In this document: positions 42,712-51,640 of the stretch, in pieces | Position numbering within the stretch: the stretch's first letter is position 1 | How the letters are laid out: each line of letters starts with the position of its first letter | Origin: Azovibrio restrictus DSM 23866 | GTDB lineage: Bacteria; Pseudomonadota; Gammaproteobacteria; Burkholderiales; Rhodocyclaceae | Assembly: GCF_000429665.1 (NCBI RefSeq) | Contig: NZ_AUCH01000009.1 | Coordinates: forward strand, 1-64,000 | DNA length: 64,000 bases | Direction: 5' to 3' | Program-made: the position numbers and the translations under genes | The notes under the pieces: model-generated | What the model was told of the DNA's origin: nothing | Seen by the model: the letters and a program-made list of their open reading frames with translations, nothing else | Database searches by the model: none

Positions 42712-45600
42712 ATGACGCTTAGCGCCCTGATCATCGCCCCCTTCATCGGCAGCCTGGTGGCTGCCTGTCTGCCCGCCAACGCCCGCAACCGGGAAGCCTG
42801 GCTGGCGGGCGCCATCGCACTCGCAGGATTGCTGTTTACCGGCTGGCTGTTCATGCAGGCCGACCCCGGGGAGGTGCTGTACGAACGGATTGCCTGGGTC
42901 CCCGCCCTGGGACTGGAATTCGTGCTGCGCCTGGACGGACTGGCCTGGGTCTTTGCCATGCTGGTCCAGGGCATCGGCCTCCTGGTGGTGCTCTACGCCC
43001 GCTACTACATGTCGCCGGCAGACCCGGTGCCCCGTTTCTTCTCCTTCCTGCTCGCCTTCATGGGCTCCATGCTGGGGGTAGTCCTGTCCGGCAACCTGGT
43101 GCAGCTGGTGGTGTTCTGGGAGCTCACCAGCCTCACCTCCTTTCTCCTGATCGGCTACTGGCACCACCGGGCCGATGCCCGCCGGGGGGCGCGCATGGCC
43201 TTCACCGTCACCGCCACCGGCGGCCTCTGCCTGCTGGCCGGGGTGCTGCTCCTGGGCCACATGGTGGGCAGCTACGACCTGGATGCGGTACTGGCGGCCC
43301 GGGAGCTGATCATCACCCACGAGCTGTACCTGCCGGCCCTGATCCTGATCGCCCTGGGCGCCCTCACCAAGAGCGCCCAGTTCCCCTTCCATTTCTGGCT
43401 GCCCCACGCCATGGCGGCTCCCACCCCCGTGTCCTCCTACCTGCATTCGGCCACCATGGTGAAGGCGGGGGTGTTCCTGCTGATGCGCCTGTGGCCGGCC
43501 CTGGCGGGAACCGAGGCGTGGACCTGGATCATCGCCGGGGCCGGCACCTGCACCCTGCTGCTGGGCGCTTTTGCCGCCATCTTCCAGCGCGACATGAAGG
43601 GGCTGCTGGCCTATTCCACCATCAGCCACCTGGGCCTGATCACCACCCTGCTCGGCATCGGCACCCCCCTGGCTGTGGTGGCCGCCCTGTTCCACACCCT
43701 CAACCACGCCACCTTCAAGGCTTCCCTGTTCATGGCCGTGGGCATCATCGACCACGAAACCGGCACCCGGGACATGCGCATCCTGCGCGGCCTGTACCGG
43801 CAGATGCCCTATACGGCCACCCTGGCCATCGTGGCCAGCGGCGCCATGGCGGGGGTGCCGCTCCTGAACGGTTTCCTCTCCAAGGAGATGTTCTTCGCCG
43901 AAACCCTGCTGGTGGGCGGCGACAGCAACTGGTGGATGTCCTACGCGGCCCTGGCGGTTGGGGTGTTCGGGGTGATCTATTCCCTGCGCTTCATCGCCGT
44001 GTTCTTCGGCAAACCCGATCAGCCCCTGCCCCGGGAACCCCATGAGCCGCCCCGCTGGATGCGCTTTCCGGTGGAGCTCCTGGTCCTCACCTGCCTGGTG
44101 GTGGGGGTGGTTCCCGCCATCAGCATCGAACCCATCCTGCACCAGGGAGTGGTGGCCATCCTCGGGGAGGCCACGCCCCAGTACGACCTGGCCGTCTGGC
44201 ACGGCTTCAACCTGCCTTTGCTGATGAGCTTCCTGGCCCTGGTGCTGGGGGCCTGGAGCTACCAGCTGCTGCGCCGACGCTTCAACCTGCGGCAGCGGGA
44301 ACAGGCGCCCCTGATCCATCGTTTCAGCGGCGCCCAGGCCTACGAGAACACCATGCTGGCCATCAGCCGGGCCGCCGATTTCATGCTCCGCCACCTGGGC
44401 ACCCGGCGCCTGCAGCCCCAGCTGCTGGCCATGACCCTGGCCCTGCTGCTGGTCCCGGCCCTCTTGGTCGGAATGCTCCCGGGACTGCTGGCCCCAGCGC
44501 CCCACCCGGCCGATGCCTTCTTCGTCATGCTCTGGGTCGCCGGCGGCGCCTGCGCCCTGGCCGCCGCCTGGCAGGCCAAGTACCAGCGGCTGGCGGCCCT
44601 GGCCCTGGCGGGGGGCACGGGCATCGTCACCTGCATCACCTTCCTCTGGCTCTCGGCCCCCGACCTGGCCCTGACTCAGCTGATGGTGGAGACCGTCACC
44701 ACCATCCTGATCCTCCTGGGCCTGCGCTGGCTGCCCCCCCGCCTGCGCGACGCGGGCCCCGCCGCCGCCCCGCCCTGGCCGGTGCGCCTGCGCCGCAGCC
44801 GCGACATGCTGCTGGCCCTGGGCGGCGGCCTGGGTCTGGCCCTGCTCAGTTACGCGGTGATGGTGCGCCCCATGCCCGACAGCATCGCCAGCTTCTTCCT
44901 GGAAAAGGCCCGCTCCGAAGGGGGCGGCAGCAACGCGGTAAATGTGCTGTTGGTGGATTTCCGCGGCTTCGACACCATGGGCGAGATCACCGTGCTCGCC
45001 ATCGTGGCCCTCACCGTGTATGCCCTGCTGCGCCGCTTCCGCCCGGCGGCGGAAAGCATCGCCATCCCGGCCCAGCAGGCCAACCCCGTCGATGCGGCGA
45101 CGCGCCAGCCCCCGGCCGAACAAGCCAACAGCGGCTACCTGCAGGTGGCGGGCATCTACATGCGCCTGCTGCTGCCCTTCATGGGCATCACCGCTGCCTA
45201 TTTCTTCCTGCGCGGCCACAACCTGCCCGGCGGCGGTTTCGTCGCGGGGCTGATCTTCTCGGTGGCCATCATCGTCCAGTACATGCTGGCCGGCGCCACC
45301 TGGGTGGAAGACCGGCTGCATCTGCGCCCCCACCGCTGGCTCGGCTACGGCCTCTGCATCGCCTGCGCCACGGGCCTGGGGGCCTGGGCCTTCGGCTATC
45401 CCTTCCTCACCAGCCACACGGCCCACGTGGAACTGCCCCTGCTGGGCGAGCTGCACCTCCCTAGCGCCTTCTTCTTCGATCTGGGCGTGTTCGCCACCGT
45501 GGTGGGCTGCACCATGCTGATCCTGGTGGCCCTGGCGCACCAATCCACCCGCAGCCACCGGCTGCCGGAAAAGGCGGACCCCGCCCGGGAGGCCCGCTGA
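42712..45600 (+). CDS. mrpA: Mrp Na+/H+ antiporter subunit A fused to subunit B
   Basis: This 962-aa multi-helix protein is the largest subunit of the multi-component monovalent cation/proton antiporter. The N-terminal about 500 aa are NuoL-like (W-E-L-T-S-L-T-S-F-L-L-I-G, K-S-A-Q-F-P-F-H-F-W-L-P, H-A-T-F-K-A-S-L-F). A DUF4040-like segment follows. From about residue 805 there is a complete MrpB domain (M-R-L-L-L-P-F-M-G-I-T-A-A-Y-F, H-N-L-P-G-G-G-F-V-A-G). Such A-B fusions are known as PhaA-type. Its stop overlaps the mrpC start (TGATG). Confidence 0.94.
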   Translation: MTLSALIIAPFIGSLVAACLPANARNREAWLAGAIALAGLLFTGWLFMQADPGEVLYERIAWVPALGLEFVLRLDGLAWVFAMLVQGIGLLVVLYARYYMSPADPVPRFFSFLLAFMGSMLGVVLSGNLVQLVVFWELTSLTSFLLIGYWHHRADARRGARMAFTVTATGGLCLLAGVLLLGHMVGSYDLDAVLAARELIITHELYLPALILIALGALTKSAQFPFHFWLPHAMAAPTPVSSYLHSATMVKAGVFLLMRLWPALAGTEAWTWIIAGAGTCTLLLGAFAAIFQRDMKGLLAYSTISHLGLITTLLGIGTPLAVVAALFHTLNHATFKASLFMAVGIIDHETGTRDMRILRGLYRQMPYTATLAIVASGAMAGVPLLNGFLSKEMFFAETLLVGGDSNWWMSYAALAVGVFGVIYSLRFIAVFFGKPDQPLPREPHEPPRWMRFPVELLVLTCLVVGVVPAISIEPILHQGVVAILGEATPQYDLAVWHGFNLPLLMSFLALVLGAWSYQLLRRRFNLRQREQAPLIHRFSGAQAYENTMLAISRAADFMLRHLGTRRLQPQLLAMTLALLLVPALLVGMLPGLLAPAPHPADAFFVMLWVAGGACALAAAWQAKYQRLAALALAGGTGIVTCITFLWLSAPDLALTQLMVETVTTILILLGLRWLPPRLRDAGPAAAPPWPVRLRRSRDMLLALGGGLGLALLSYAVMVRPMPDSIASFFLEKARSEGGGSNAVNVLLVDFRGFDTMGEITVLAIVALTVYALLRRFRPAAESIAIPAQQANPVDAATRQPPAEQANSGYLQVAGIYMRLLLPFMGITAAYFFLRGHNLPGGGFVAGLIFSVAIIVQYMLAGATWVEDRLHLRPHRWLGYGLCIACATGLGAWAFGYPFLTSHTAHVELPLLGELHLPSAFFFDLGVFATVVGCTMLILVALAHQSTRSHRLPEKADPAREAR

Positions 45601-45944
45601 TGGAACTCGTCATCGCCATCGCCATCGGCCTCCTGTTCGGCTCCGGTATCTGGCTGATCCTGCGCCCCCGGACCTTCCAGGTCATCATCGGCCTGATGTT
45701 GATGTCCTACGCCGTGAATCTGTTCATCTTCGTCATGGGCCGCCTGGCCATCGACAAGGCCCCCCTCACCCTGGCCCCCGGCGCCCCCAACCCCGGGGAC
45801 TACGCCGATCCCCTGTCCCAGGCTCTGGTGCTGACGGCCATCGTGATCGGTTTTGCCACCACGGCCCTGTACCTGGTGATCATGATCGGCGCCCGGGGCC
45901 TGACCGGCACCGACCACGTGGACGGGGAGGAGAGCGAGGAATGA
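45600..45944 (+). CDS. mrpC: Mrp antiporter subunit C
   Basis: This 114-aa, three-helix NuoK-like subunit contains the NuoK-family-type loop G-L-M-L-M-S-Y-A-V-N-L-F-I and a C-terminal acidic tail (D-G-E-E-S-E-E). A 30-residue periplasmic-type insertion (A-P-L-T-L-A-P-G-A-P-N-P-G-D-Y-A-D-P-L) precedes the conserved Q-A-L-V-L-T-A-I-V-I-G-F-A. It overlaps mrpA by 1 nt and mrpD by 4 nt. Confidence 0.94.
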   Translation: MELVIAIAIGLLFGSGIWLILRPRTFQVIIGLMLMSYAVNLFIFVMGRLAIDKAPLTLAPGAPNPGDYADPLSQALVLTAIVIGFATTALYLVIMIGARGLTGTDHVDGEESEE

Positions 45945-47554
45945 ACGCCCTGCCCTGGACCCAGCAACTGATCCTGGTGCCCATCCTGCTGCCCCTGCTG
46001 GCCGGCGCCCTGCTGATCCCGGTGAATGAGGCCCGGCACAACCTCAAGTTCGCGGTGAACCTGGGCTGCAACCTGGTGCTGCTGCTCTCCGCCCTGATCC
46101 TGCTCGGGCTTTCCGACCAGGAACTGTGGCCCGGCCACCTGGGCGTGTATCTGGCCGCCAACTGGATGGCCCCCTTCGGCATCGCCCTGGTGGCGGACCG
46201 GCTCGCCGGCCTGCTGCTGCTCCTCACCGCCACCCTGTCCCTGGCGGCCCTGGTGTTCTCCAGCCAGGGCTGGAGCCGCATCGGGGTGCACTTCCACTCC
46301 CTGTTCCTGTTCCTGCTGATGGGCATCAACGGGGCCTTCCTCACCAACGACCTGTTCAACCTGTTCGTCTTCTTCGAGGTGATGCTGGCCGCCTCCTACG
46401 GCCTGGTGCTGCACGGCTACAACACCACCCGCATCCGGGCCGGCATGCAGTACATCGCCATCAACCTGGTGGCCTCCCTGCTGTTCCTGATCGGCATCGC
46501 CCTGATCTACGCCAGCACCGGCACCCTCAACATGGCCGACCTGGGGCCCCGCATCGCCGCCCTCTCCGCCGCCGACCTGCCCCTGCTGCAGATCGGCGCC
46601 GCCATCCTGGCCTTGGCCTTCCTGACCAAGGGCGCCATGTGGCCCCTGGGCTTCTGGCTGCCCACCACCTACGCCGCCGCCTCGCCCCCGGTGGCGGCCT
46701 TGCTGGTGCTGATGACCAAGGTGGGCATCTACGCCCTGATCCGCATCTGGTCCCTGGCCTTCGCGGCGGGACCGGCCGCCGGCTTCGGGCTGGATGCCCT
46801 GTTCTGGGGCGGCATCGCCACCCTGGTGTTCGGCACCCTGGGCATCCTCGCCGCCCAGGAACCCGGACGCATGGCGGGCTACGCCGCCATCATCTCCTCG
46901 GGCACCTTGATGGCCGTGTTCGGCCATGGGGATCCCCAGCTGCTGAGCGCAGGCTTCTACTACCTGCTCGGATCCACCCTGGCCACCGCCGCCTTCCTGC
47001 TGCTGGTGGGTCTGACCGAACGCATCCGCAGCCCGGGGGCCGCCCTGCTGGCCCTGACCATGGAGGCCTTCGCCATCGACGAGAAACCCGAGGAACCGGT
47101 GGGGGTCGGCATTCCCGCCGCCCTGGCCTTCCTGGGGCTGGCCTTTGCCGCCAGCGCCCTGGTGATCACCGGCCTGCCGCCCCTGTCGGGCTTCATCGCC
47201 AAGTTCAGCCTGTTCCATGCCCTGCTGAACGGGGAGGCGGGCATTTCCCTTCGGGACTGGACCCTGATGATCCTGATCCTCTGTTCCGGCCTGGCGGGCA
47301 TCATCGCCCTGATGCGCTTCGGGGTGCGCACCTTCTGGGCCTCGGGCGCCGTGCAGCCGCCCCGCCTGCATCCCACCGAGGCCGGGCCCGTGACCCTGCT
47401 CCTGGGGCTGTGCGTCGCCATGACCGTGCTCGCCGGGCCGCTGCTCGCCTACCTGGAACGGACCACCCGGGACCTGGGCCAGGCCGGCAGCTACGTAGAG
47501 CAGGTGCTCTCGACCCCCGCCGTGCCCTCGCCCCCACGGGGAGAAGCCCCATGA
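45941..47554 (+). CDS. mrpD: Mrp antiporter subunit D
   Basis: This 537-aa NuoN/NuoM-like proton-channel subunit has about 14 helices. Conserved elements include L-F-V-F-F-E-V-M-L-A-A-S-Y, the channel lysine segment F-L-T-K-G-A-M-W-P-L-G-F-W-L-P and a second L-V-L-M-T-K-V-G-I-Y. The C-terminal soluble tail is short. It overlaps both neighbours by 4 nt, so the operon is tightly coupled. Confidence 0.95.
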   Translation: MNALPWTQQLILVPILLPLLAGALLIPVNEARHNLKFAVNLGCNLVLLLSALILLGLSDQELWPGHLGVYLAANWMAPFGIALVADRLAGLLLLLTATLSLAALVFSSQGWSRIGVHFHSLFLFLLMGINGAFLTNDLFNLFVFFEVMLAASYGLVLHGYNTTRIRAGMQYIAINLVASLLFLIGIALIYASTGTLNMADLGPRIAALSAADLPLLQIGAAILALAFLTKGAMWPLGFWLPTTYAAASPPVAALLVLMTKVGIYALIRIWSLAFAAGPAAGFGLDALFWGGIATLVFGTLGILAAQEPGRMAGYAAIISSGTLMAVFGHGDPQLLSAGFYYLLGSTLATAAFLLLVGLTERIRSPGAALLALTMEAFAIDEKPEEPVGVGIPAALAFLGLAFAASALVITGLPPLSGFIAKFSLFHALLNGEAGISLRDWTLMILILCSGLAGIIALMRFGVRTFWASGAVQPPRLHPTEAGPVTLLLGLCVAMTVLAGPLLAYLERTTRDLGQAGSYVEQVLSTPAVPSPPRGEAP

Positions 47555-48045
47555 AGCGCCTGCTGCCCTCGCCCCTGCTCTCCCTGGTGCTGCTCTTCAC
47601 CTGGCTGCTTATGAACCAGAGCCTGGAAGTGGCGCACCTGCTGCTGGGGACCCTGCTCGCCATCATCGCCCCCCTGCTGGCGCGGCCCCTGCAGCCCCAC
47701 GGCTACGCCCGCATCCGCCGTCCGCTGGCTCTGCTGCGCCTGCTGGCCCACGCCAGCGTGGAAGTGCTGCGTTCCTGCTTCAACGTCAGCCGCATCATCC
47801 TGTTCGCCCGCCCGGAGGGCCTGAACTCCCAGTTCATCCGCATTCCCCTGGACATGCGTAGCCCCCACGGCCTGGCCCTGCTGGCCGGGATCATCAACCT
47901 GACGCCGGGCACGGTCTGGGTGGAAGTGCTGCCCGACAGTCACGAATTGGCCCTGCATGTGTTCGACCTGCACGACGCCCAGTGGTGGATAGACACCATC
48001 AAGGGGCAGTACGAGGTCCCCCTGATGGAGATTTTCGAGGGATGA
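47551..48045 (+). CDS. mrpE: Mrp antiporter subunit E
   Basis: This 164-aa MrpE/MnhE-type protein has two N-terminal helices (L-L-S-L-V-L-L-F-T-W-L-L-M-N-Q-S) followed by a cytoplasmic domain with N-L-T-P-G-T-V-W-V-E-V-L-P, the family signature. The ATG at 47551 overlaps the mrpD stop. Five nucleotides separate it from mrpF. Confidence 0.94.
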   Translation: MKRLLPSPLLSLVLLFTWLLMNQSLEVAHLLLGTLLAIIAPLLARPLQPHGYARIRRPLALLRLLAHASVEVLRSCFNVSRIILFARPEGLNSQFIRIPLDMRSPHGLALLAGIINLTPGTVWVEVLPDSHELALHVFDLHDAQWWIDTIKGQYEVPLMEIFEG

Positions 48046-48049
48046 CGCC

Positions 48050-48328
48050 ATGACCAGTCTGCTTCCCCTGGCCCTGGGCTTCGCCATGAGCTGCGTCGGC
48101 CTGGGCATCCTGTTCTGCACGCTGCGGCTACTGATCGGCCCCTCGGCCCAGGACCGGGTGCTGGCCCTGGATACCCTGTGGATGTGCTGCATGCTGCTCT
48201 GCCTGCTGCTGGGCATGCGCTTCGGCAGCATGGTCTATTTCGAAGTGGCCCTGCTGATCGCCCTGCTGGGCTTTGCCTCCACCGTGGCCCTGGCCAAGTT
48301 CCTGATGCGCGGGGAGATCATCGAATGA
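48050..48328 (+). CDS. mrpF: Mrp antiporter subunit F
   Basis: This 92-aa, three-helix subunit carries the conserved R-L-L-I-G-P-S-A-Q-D-R-V-L-A-L-D-T motif. In Mrp complexes the Asp in this motif is needed for activity. It lies between mrpE and mrpG in the standard order. Confidence 0.94.
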   Translation: MTSLLPLALGFAMSCVGLGILFCTLRLLIGPSAQDRVLALDTLWMCCMLLCLLLGMRFGSMVYFEVALLIALLGFASTVALAKFLMRGEIIE

Positions 48329-48352
48329 AGCCCCACCCGGGAGGATGTCGCC

Positions 48353-48754
48353 ATGCATGAACAAGCCTGGGAACAGCTGCCCCTGTGGATCAGCCTGCCT
48401 GTCTCCCTGCTTCTGGTGCTGGGCGGCTGCATCGCCCTGATCGGCTGCCTGGGGCTGCTGCGCCTGCCCCACTTCTACCAGCGCATCCACGGCCCCGCCA
48501 TCACCATCACCCTGGGGGCCGGCTGCATCCTGATCGCCTCCATGCTGCTGTTTTCAGCCCTGGAAACCCGGCCAGTGGTGCATGAACTGTTGATCACCCT
48601 GTTCGTGCTCCTGACCGCGCCCATGGTTTCCATGCTGGTGATGCGCGCCGCCGTGTACCGGGACCTGCGCAAGCGCCGGGCCCGGCCAGGAACGAAAGAC
48701 GGGGAAGACGAGGTGTACCCGGTGACTCAGACCCAGTCCCGGGGCGACAGGTAG
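48353..48754 (+). CDS. mrpG: Mrp antiporter subunit G
   Basis: This 133-aa subunit has three helices and the family motif G-C-L-G-L-L-R-L-P-H-F-Y-Q-R-I-H-G-P-A. It completes an A(B)CDEFG operon that exports Na+ (or other monovalent cations) against protons. Its last 28 nt overlap the 3' end of the convergent hemF gene. Confidence 0.93.
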   Translation: MHEQAWEQLPLWISLPVSLLLVLGGCIALIGCLGLLRLPHFYQRIHGPAITITLGAGCILIASMLLFSALETRPVVHELLITLFVLLTAPMVSMLVMRAAVYRDLRKRRARPGTKDGEDEVYPVTQTQSRGDR

Positions 48755-49641
48755 CGCTCGTACAGTTCGGCTTCCGGGGTGCCGGGCTCCGGCCGCCAGT
48801 CATAGCGCCAATGCACCACCGGCGGCATGGACATGAGGATGGACTCGGTACGCCCCCCGGACTGCAGGCCGAACAGGGTGCCCCGGTCGAAGACCAGGTT
48901 GAATTCCACGTAGCGGCCGCGCCGGTAACACTGGAAATCCCGCTCCCGCTCCCCGTAGGGCAGCTCCCGGCGCCGGGCCAGGATGGGCAGATAGGCCTGG
49001 GTGAAGGCCCCGCCCACGGCCCGGGTCAGGGCAAAACAGCGCTCGAAGGGAGTCTCGCCCCCCTCCCCGGCCTCGTTCAGGTCATCGAAGAAGATTCCCC
49101 CCACCCCCCGGGGCTCGTTCCGGTGCTTGAGGAAGAAATACTCGTCGCACCAGCGCTTGTAGCGGGCATGGACCCCGGGCCCGAAGGGCTCCAGGGCTGC
49201 CTTGCAGGTGCCGTGAAAATGGCGCACGTCCGCCTCGAACGCGTAATAGGGAGTCAGGTCCATGCCGCCGCCGAACCACCAGACCGGCGCTTCGCCTTCC
49301 TTCGTCGCCACGAAGCAGCGCACGTTCATGTGCGCCGTGGGGCAGTAGGGATTTTCCGGGTGCAGCACCAGGGAAACCCCCATGGCCTCCCAGGCCCGCC
49401 CCGCCAGTTCCGGCCGATGGGCAGTGGCCGAAGCGGGCAGCGACTTGCCGGTAACGTGGGAGAAATTCACCCCGCCCCGCTCGAAACAGCCGCCCCCTTC
49501 GATCAACCGCGAAACCCCGCCGCCCCCTTCGGGGCGCTGCCAGCTGTCGGTCAGGAAGGGCTGGCCGTCGAAGGCCTCCAGCTCGCCGACGATATCGGCC
49601 TGCAGGGTGGTGAAGAAATCTTTGAGTTGTTGTGTGTTCAT
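48727..49641 (-). CDS. hemF: Oxygen-dependent coproporphyrinogen III oxidase
   Basis: HemF converts coproporphyrinogen III to protoporphyrinogen IX with O2. The 304-aa protein has the signatures N-P-Y-C-P-T-A-H-M-N-V-R and F-G-G-G-M-D-L-T-P-Y-Y. A basic/acidic run W-C-D-E-Y-F-F-L-K-H-R-N-E-P-R-G-V-G-G-I-F-F is also typical. The start M-N-T-Q-Q-L-K is normal for the family. HemJ (14243-14662) could use its product, giving an aerobic heme route in this window. Just upstream of its start the sequence changes to the cassette-like region. Confidence 0.96.
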   Translation of the reverse strand: MNTQQLKDFFTTLQADIVGELEAFDGQPFLTDSWQRPEGGGGVSRLIEGGGCFERGGVNFSHVTGKSLPASATAHRPELAGRAWEAMGVSLVLHPENPYCPTAHMNVRCFVATKEGEAPVWWFGGGMDLTPYYAFEADVRHFHGTCKAALEPFGPGVHARYKRWCDEYFFLKHRNEPRGVGGIFFDDLNEAGEGGETPFERCFALTRAVGGAFTQAYLPILARRRELPYGERERDFQCYRRGRYVEFNLVFDRGTLFGLQSGGRTESILMSMPPVVHWRYDWRPEPGTPEAELYERYLSPRDWV

Positions 49642-49718
49642 GGGGGGTTGGGGTTGTTGCCGGAGGGGGGATTTTAGGGGGGAATCGGCCAGGTGGGGTG
49701 GGGCTGGCGCGGGGGCCG

Positions 49719-49788
49719 GGTTCCACCATTGCCCGGCGGTTAATTTTGGAGCAGCGATGCGGATAGATTTGAGCGGCGCCTATCGACC
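49719..49788. repeat. Copy 1 of a 70-bp direct repeat bordering the cassette region
   Basis: The sequence from GGTTCCACCATTGCCCGG to GGCGCCTATCGACC recurs at 52252-52322 with five or so differences, including one inserted T. The repeats are in the same orientation, 2.53 kb apart. Confidence 0.88.
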
Positions 49789-49812
49789 GGATTTGGAAAG
49801 CAGTCGTTCAGG

Positions 49813-49903
49813 AACGTTTGACGTGAGGGCCTGCCGGGGCCGAACGCGGAGGGAACCCAGCGCGCTGCTTTTGGGCCGTCCCTCTCGACTGAATTTTTAG
49901 GCA
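49813..49903 (-). repeat. attC-like site after the DUF4240 gene
   Basis: On the minus strand it starts with GCCTAAA (one base off the core GCCTAAC), 4 nt after the DUF4240 stop. It then has imperfectly palindromic GAGAGGGACGGCCC ... GGGTTCCCTCCGC and ends with CTCACGTCAAACGTT. This is the layout of integron attC sites, which are recognised by structure rather than sequence. A folding search is needed to confirm it. Confidence 0.5.
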
Positions 49904-49907
49904 AATA

Positions 49908-50405
49908 TCAAGATTCTCCGAACTTCATCCAGAGCTTTGGAAGCTTTTGATTGCAGAGTTCTGGATCATCAAAATCCCAACCCTCACCAGCAGGCTCTTT
50001 GGGATGCTCGTATTCCTGCGACGGCATATCAGTTCCAGTAACTTCTTTGTATGCCCGCGCGGCTGCATACCCGAAATCTTCATTTGGAATGTATCCATCA
50101 TCCGAATCACTGGCAAAAGCAACGAGCGAATCAGGATCATTCAATGCCTCTTCAAAAATACTGCGACCTCTTGAAATGAGGCCGTACCTGAAGTCAATAA
50201 ATCCATCATCCGAACAACCGCCATCAATCAAATAGGCCGCCCCCCAAAGATCCCATCGATATGCTTCGGAGAAGAATTTATCAAACAGGCGTTGATATTG
50301 AATAATCTGTTCCGGGCTGATTGCAGCCAAGCGCTCTTGAACTACTTCTGCCGCGCTTTCCGGAGGTAAACCCACGTTCAAAGCCCAGAATTCATTTGTA
50401 TCCAT
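49908..50405 (-). CDS. DUF4240 domain protein (cassette-like gene)
   Basis: This 165-aa protein has the DUF4240 pattern: E-F-W-A-L-N-V at the start, then Y-R-W-D-L-W-G-A-A-Y-L-I and C-S-D-D-G-F-I-D-F-R-Y-G-L-I-S-R-G. It continues to D-E-D/E-D-F-G-Y-A-A-A-R-A-Y-like residues. The family's function is unknown; it is common in mobile cassettes. The gene is AT-richer than the core genes. Its stop lies 4 nt from an attC-like core, and a GTTAGGC core precedes it upstream. Confidence 0.82.
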   Translation of the reverse strand: MDTNEFWALNVGLPPESAAEVVQERLAAISPEQIIQYQRLFDKFFSEAYRWDLWGAAYLIDGGCSDDGFIDFRYGLISRGRSIFEEALNDPDSLVAFASDSDDGYIPNEDFGYAAARAYKEVTGTDMPSQEYEHPKEPAGEGWDFDDPELCNQKLPKLWMKFGES

Positions 50406-50442
50406 GATCTTTTCTCAAAGTGCGAATGTGTCGGGAAAATTT

Positions 50443-50613
50443 GCCTAACGAATAGCGTTTATCCGCCGACGCGAACGAGTTTTAAGAAGGGATGAAGTCA
50501 TATTGAAAAATAGGAAAAACAGGGGTCAGAATCCAATTATTCGCTGCTGGCAGACGCCCACCGATCCAAGCTGCTGCTTGAGACGCTAGAAAGCTGGCTT
50601 TTGATTGTTAGCC
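50443..50613 (-). repeat. attC-like site between two cassette genes, containing a palindrome element
   Basis: On the minus strand it begins GGCTAACAATC over the stop of the gene at 50608-50997 and ends with GCGGATAAACGC-TATTCGTTAGGC. The terminal GTTAGGC is a perfect GTTRRRY core. Its unusual length is partly due to an internal copy of the GGGGTC-type element at 50504-50541. Confidence 0.45.
50504..50541 (-). repeat. Palindrome element copy 1
   Basis: Minus-strand AATAATTGGATTCTGACCCC is followed by a TGTTTTT tract. One arm is degenerate compared with the other copies. Confidence 0.7.
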
Positions 50614-50997
50614 GCGTTGTTGTTCATCAAGCCGCCCTTTGCTGTAATAGTTGATGAAATCTCGCATGACCGAAGAAAGCTCAACCTCGGAAACAATTTT
50701 CCAGAATTTCCTCTCGCCCAGCATCACCGAAAAATATTCGATGATTTTTTGTGCGGCATTGTAATGACCTGCGGCCAACCACTTGCGGAGCAAGGCCTCA
50801 ATTTCTTTTACCGGAAGTTGTGATGACTGGACAAGAATCAGCGCCAAGGGGTAGTTAATCGCCCAAAGCCGAGCAATGAAATCGACCCGTTCCTCTACCG
50901 CAATTTGCCTTAGCCACTTCTTCAGCTCGGCCTCCACCTGAGCGATAGCAGGGCGCCTCGAAAACTGCTCAGGGGTAAATACGGGCAACGAATCCAT
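50608..50997 (-). CDS. Unknown cassette-like protein
   Basis: This 129-aa protein is mainly helical, with W-L-R-Q-I-A-V-E-E-R-V-D-F-I-A-R-L-W and E-R-K-F-W-K-I-V-S-E-V. I do not recognise a family. It has no signal peptide. The ATG at 50997 follows a degenerate CAAACTAGCC that resembles a decayed attC core, and the stop merges with the next attC-like site, as expected for an integron cassette. Confidence 0.65.
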   Translation of the reverse strand: MDSLPVFTPEQFSRRPAIAQVEAELKKWLRQIAVEERVDFIARLWAINYPLALILVQSSQLPVKEIEALLRKWLAAGHYNAAQKIIEYFSVMLGERKFWKIVSEVELSSVMRDFINYYSKGRLDEQQRG

Positions 50998-51090
50998 ATG
51001 GCTAGTTTGTTGAAAGCGAAAGATTGCCGGAGTTCGAAACCCGAAGAGAACCTACAAGTGTAGCCGGCAGGTTGTGTCGCTCGGCCACTG

Positions 51091-51134
51091 TGAAAAATAG
51101 GCAATTAAAAAACAGGGGGCAGACCCCAATTATT
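51091..51134 (-). repeat. Palindrome element copy 2
   Basis: Minus-strand AATAATTGGGGTCTGCCCCC followed by TGTTTTTTAATT and CCTATTTTTCA. It overlaps the last codons of the GNAT gene, supplying its C-terminal N-N-W-G-L-P-P-V-F. Confidence 0.75.
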
Positions 51135-51635
51135 ACGGCCTTGCCCAGCGAGTTTTTTTGCGTAGATGCCATATGGGACACCGTGGATTGGTGGCGCTTC
51201 ACGAACGAACTCAAACCCCATGGATTGGTACATCGGAAGTGCCACAGACATGATGGCGCTAGTATGCAGGCCGAACACCTCGGCTCCATCACACAGAGCC
51301 TTTGCAATACAAGCGTTGGCAAGTGCGCGGCCAATACCTTTGCCGCGTGATTCTGGGCAAACAACGAGCATTCGCATGACAGCCCATGTGCTCGGGAAAA
51401 ACGAACTCTTTGGAGCCTCGGGACCAAGGTACGCAACTGCACCCATGACTTTTTCGCCGGATGCCGCAACGATAATCTCGCCCGTTTCCGCCAGCGAAGA
51501 CATGCATGCGATTTTTGCCCTGAAGCCTGGCCAGTCTTCGTATTGGTGAGCGAACTGCTCGAACGCGGCAACACCAAGTGCATTGACAGCATAAATGTCA
51601 GTTAGCTGAAAATCGCGCAGACTTATCGAGCACAT
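51105..51635 (-). CDS. GNAT family N-acetyltransferase (cassette-like gene)
   Basis: This 176-aa GNAT-fold acetyltransferase uses acetyl-CoA to modify an unknown small molecule or protein. The acetyl-CoA motif A is visible as M-L-V-V-C-P-E-S-R-G-K-G-I-G-R-A-L-A. Motif B follows (L-P-M-Y-Q-S-M-G-F-E-F). The start is 5 nt after a perfect GTTAGGC core, the classical cassette junction. Its last nine codons come from a copy of the palindrome element, so the C-terminus is a recent extension or read-through end. Confidence 0.85.
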   Translation of the reverse strand: MCSISLRDFQLTDIYAVNALGVAAFEQFAHQYEDWPGFRAKIACMSSLAETGEIIVAASGEKVMGAVAYLGPEAPKSSFFPSTWAVMRMLVVCPESRGKGIGRALANACIAKALCDGAEVFGLHTSAIMSVALPMYQSMGFEFVREAPPIHGVPYGIYAKKLAGQGRNNWGLPPVF

Positions 51636-51640
51636 GAGTT

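Noticed and set aside
42658..45558. Long minus-strand frame opposite mrpA
   Set aside because: Gln/His/Gly-rich shadow of the Mrp fusion gene; no ribosome binding site or recognisable domain.
49758..49899. Short plus-strand frame starting M-R-I-D-L-S-G-A-Y-R-P-D
   Set aside because: It begins inside the 70-bp direct repeat and runs through the attC-like sequence; the second repeat copy stops almost at once, so it is probably not coding.
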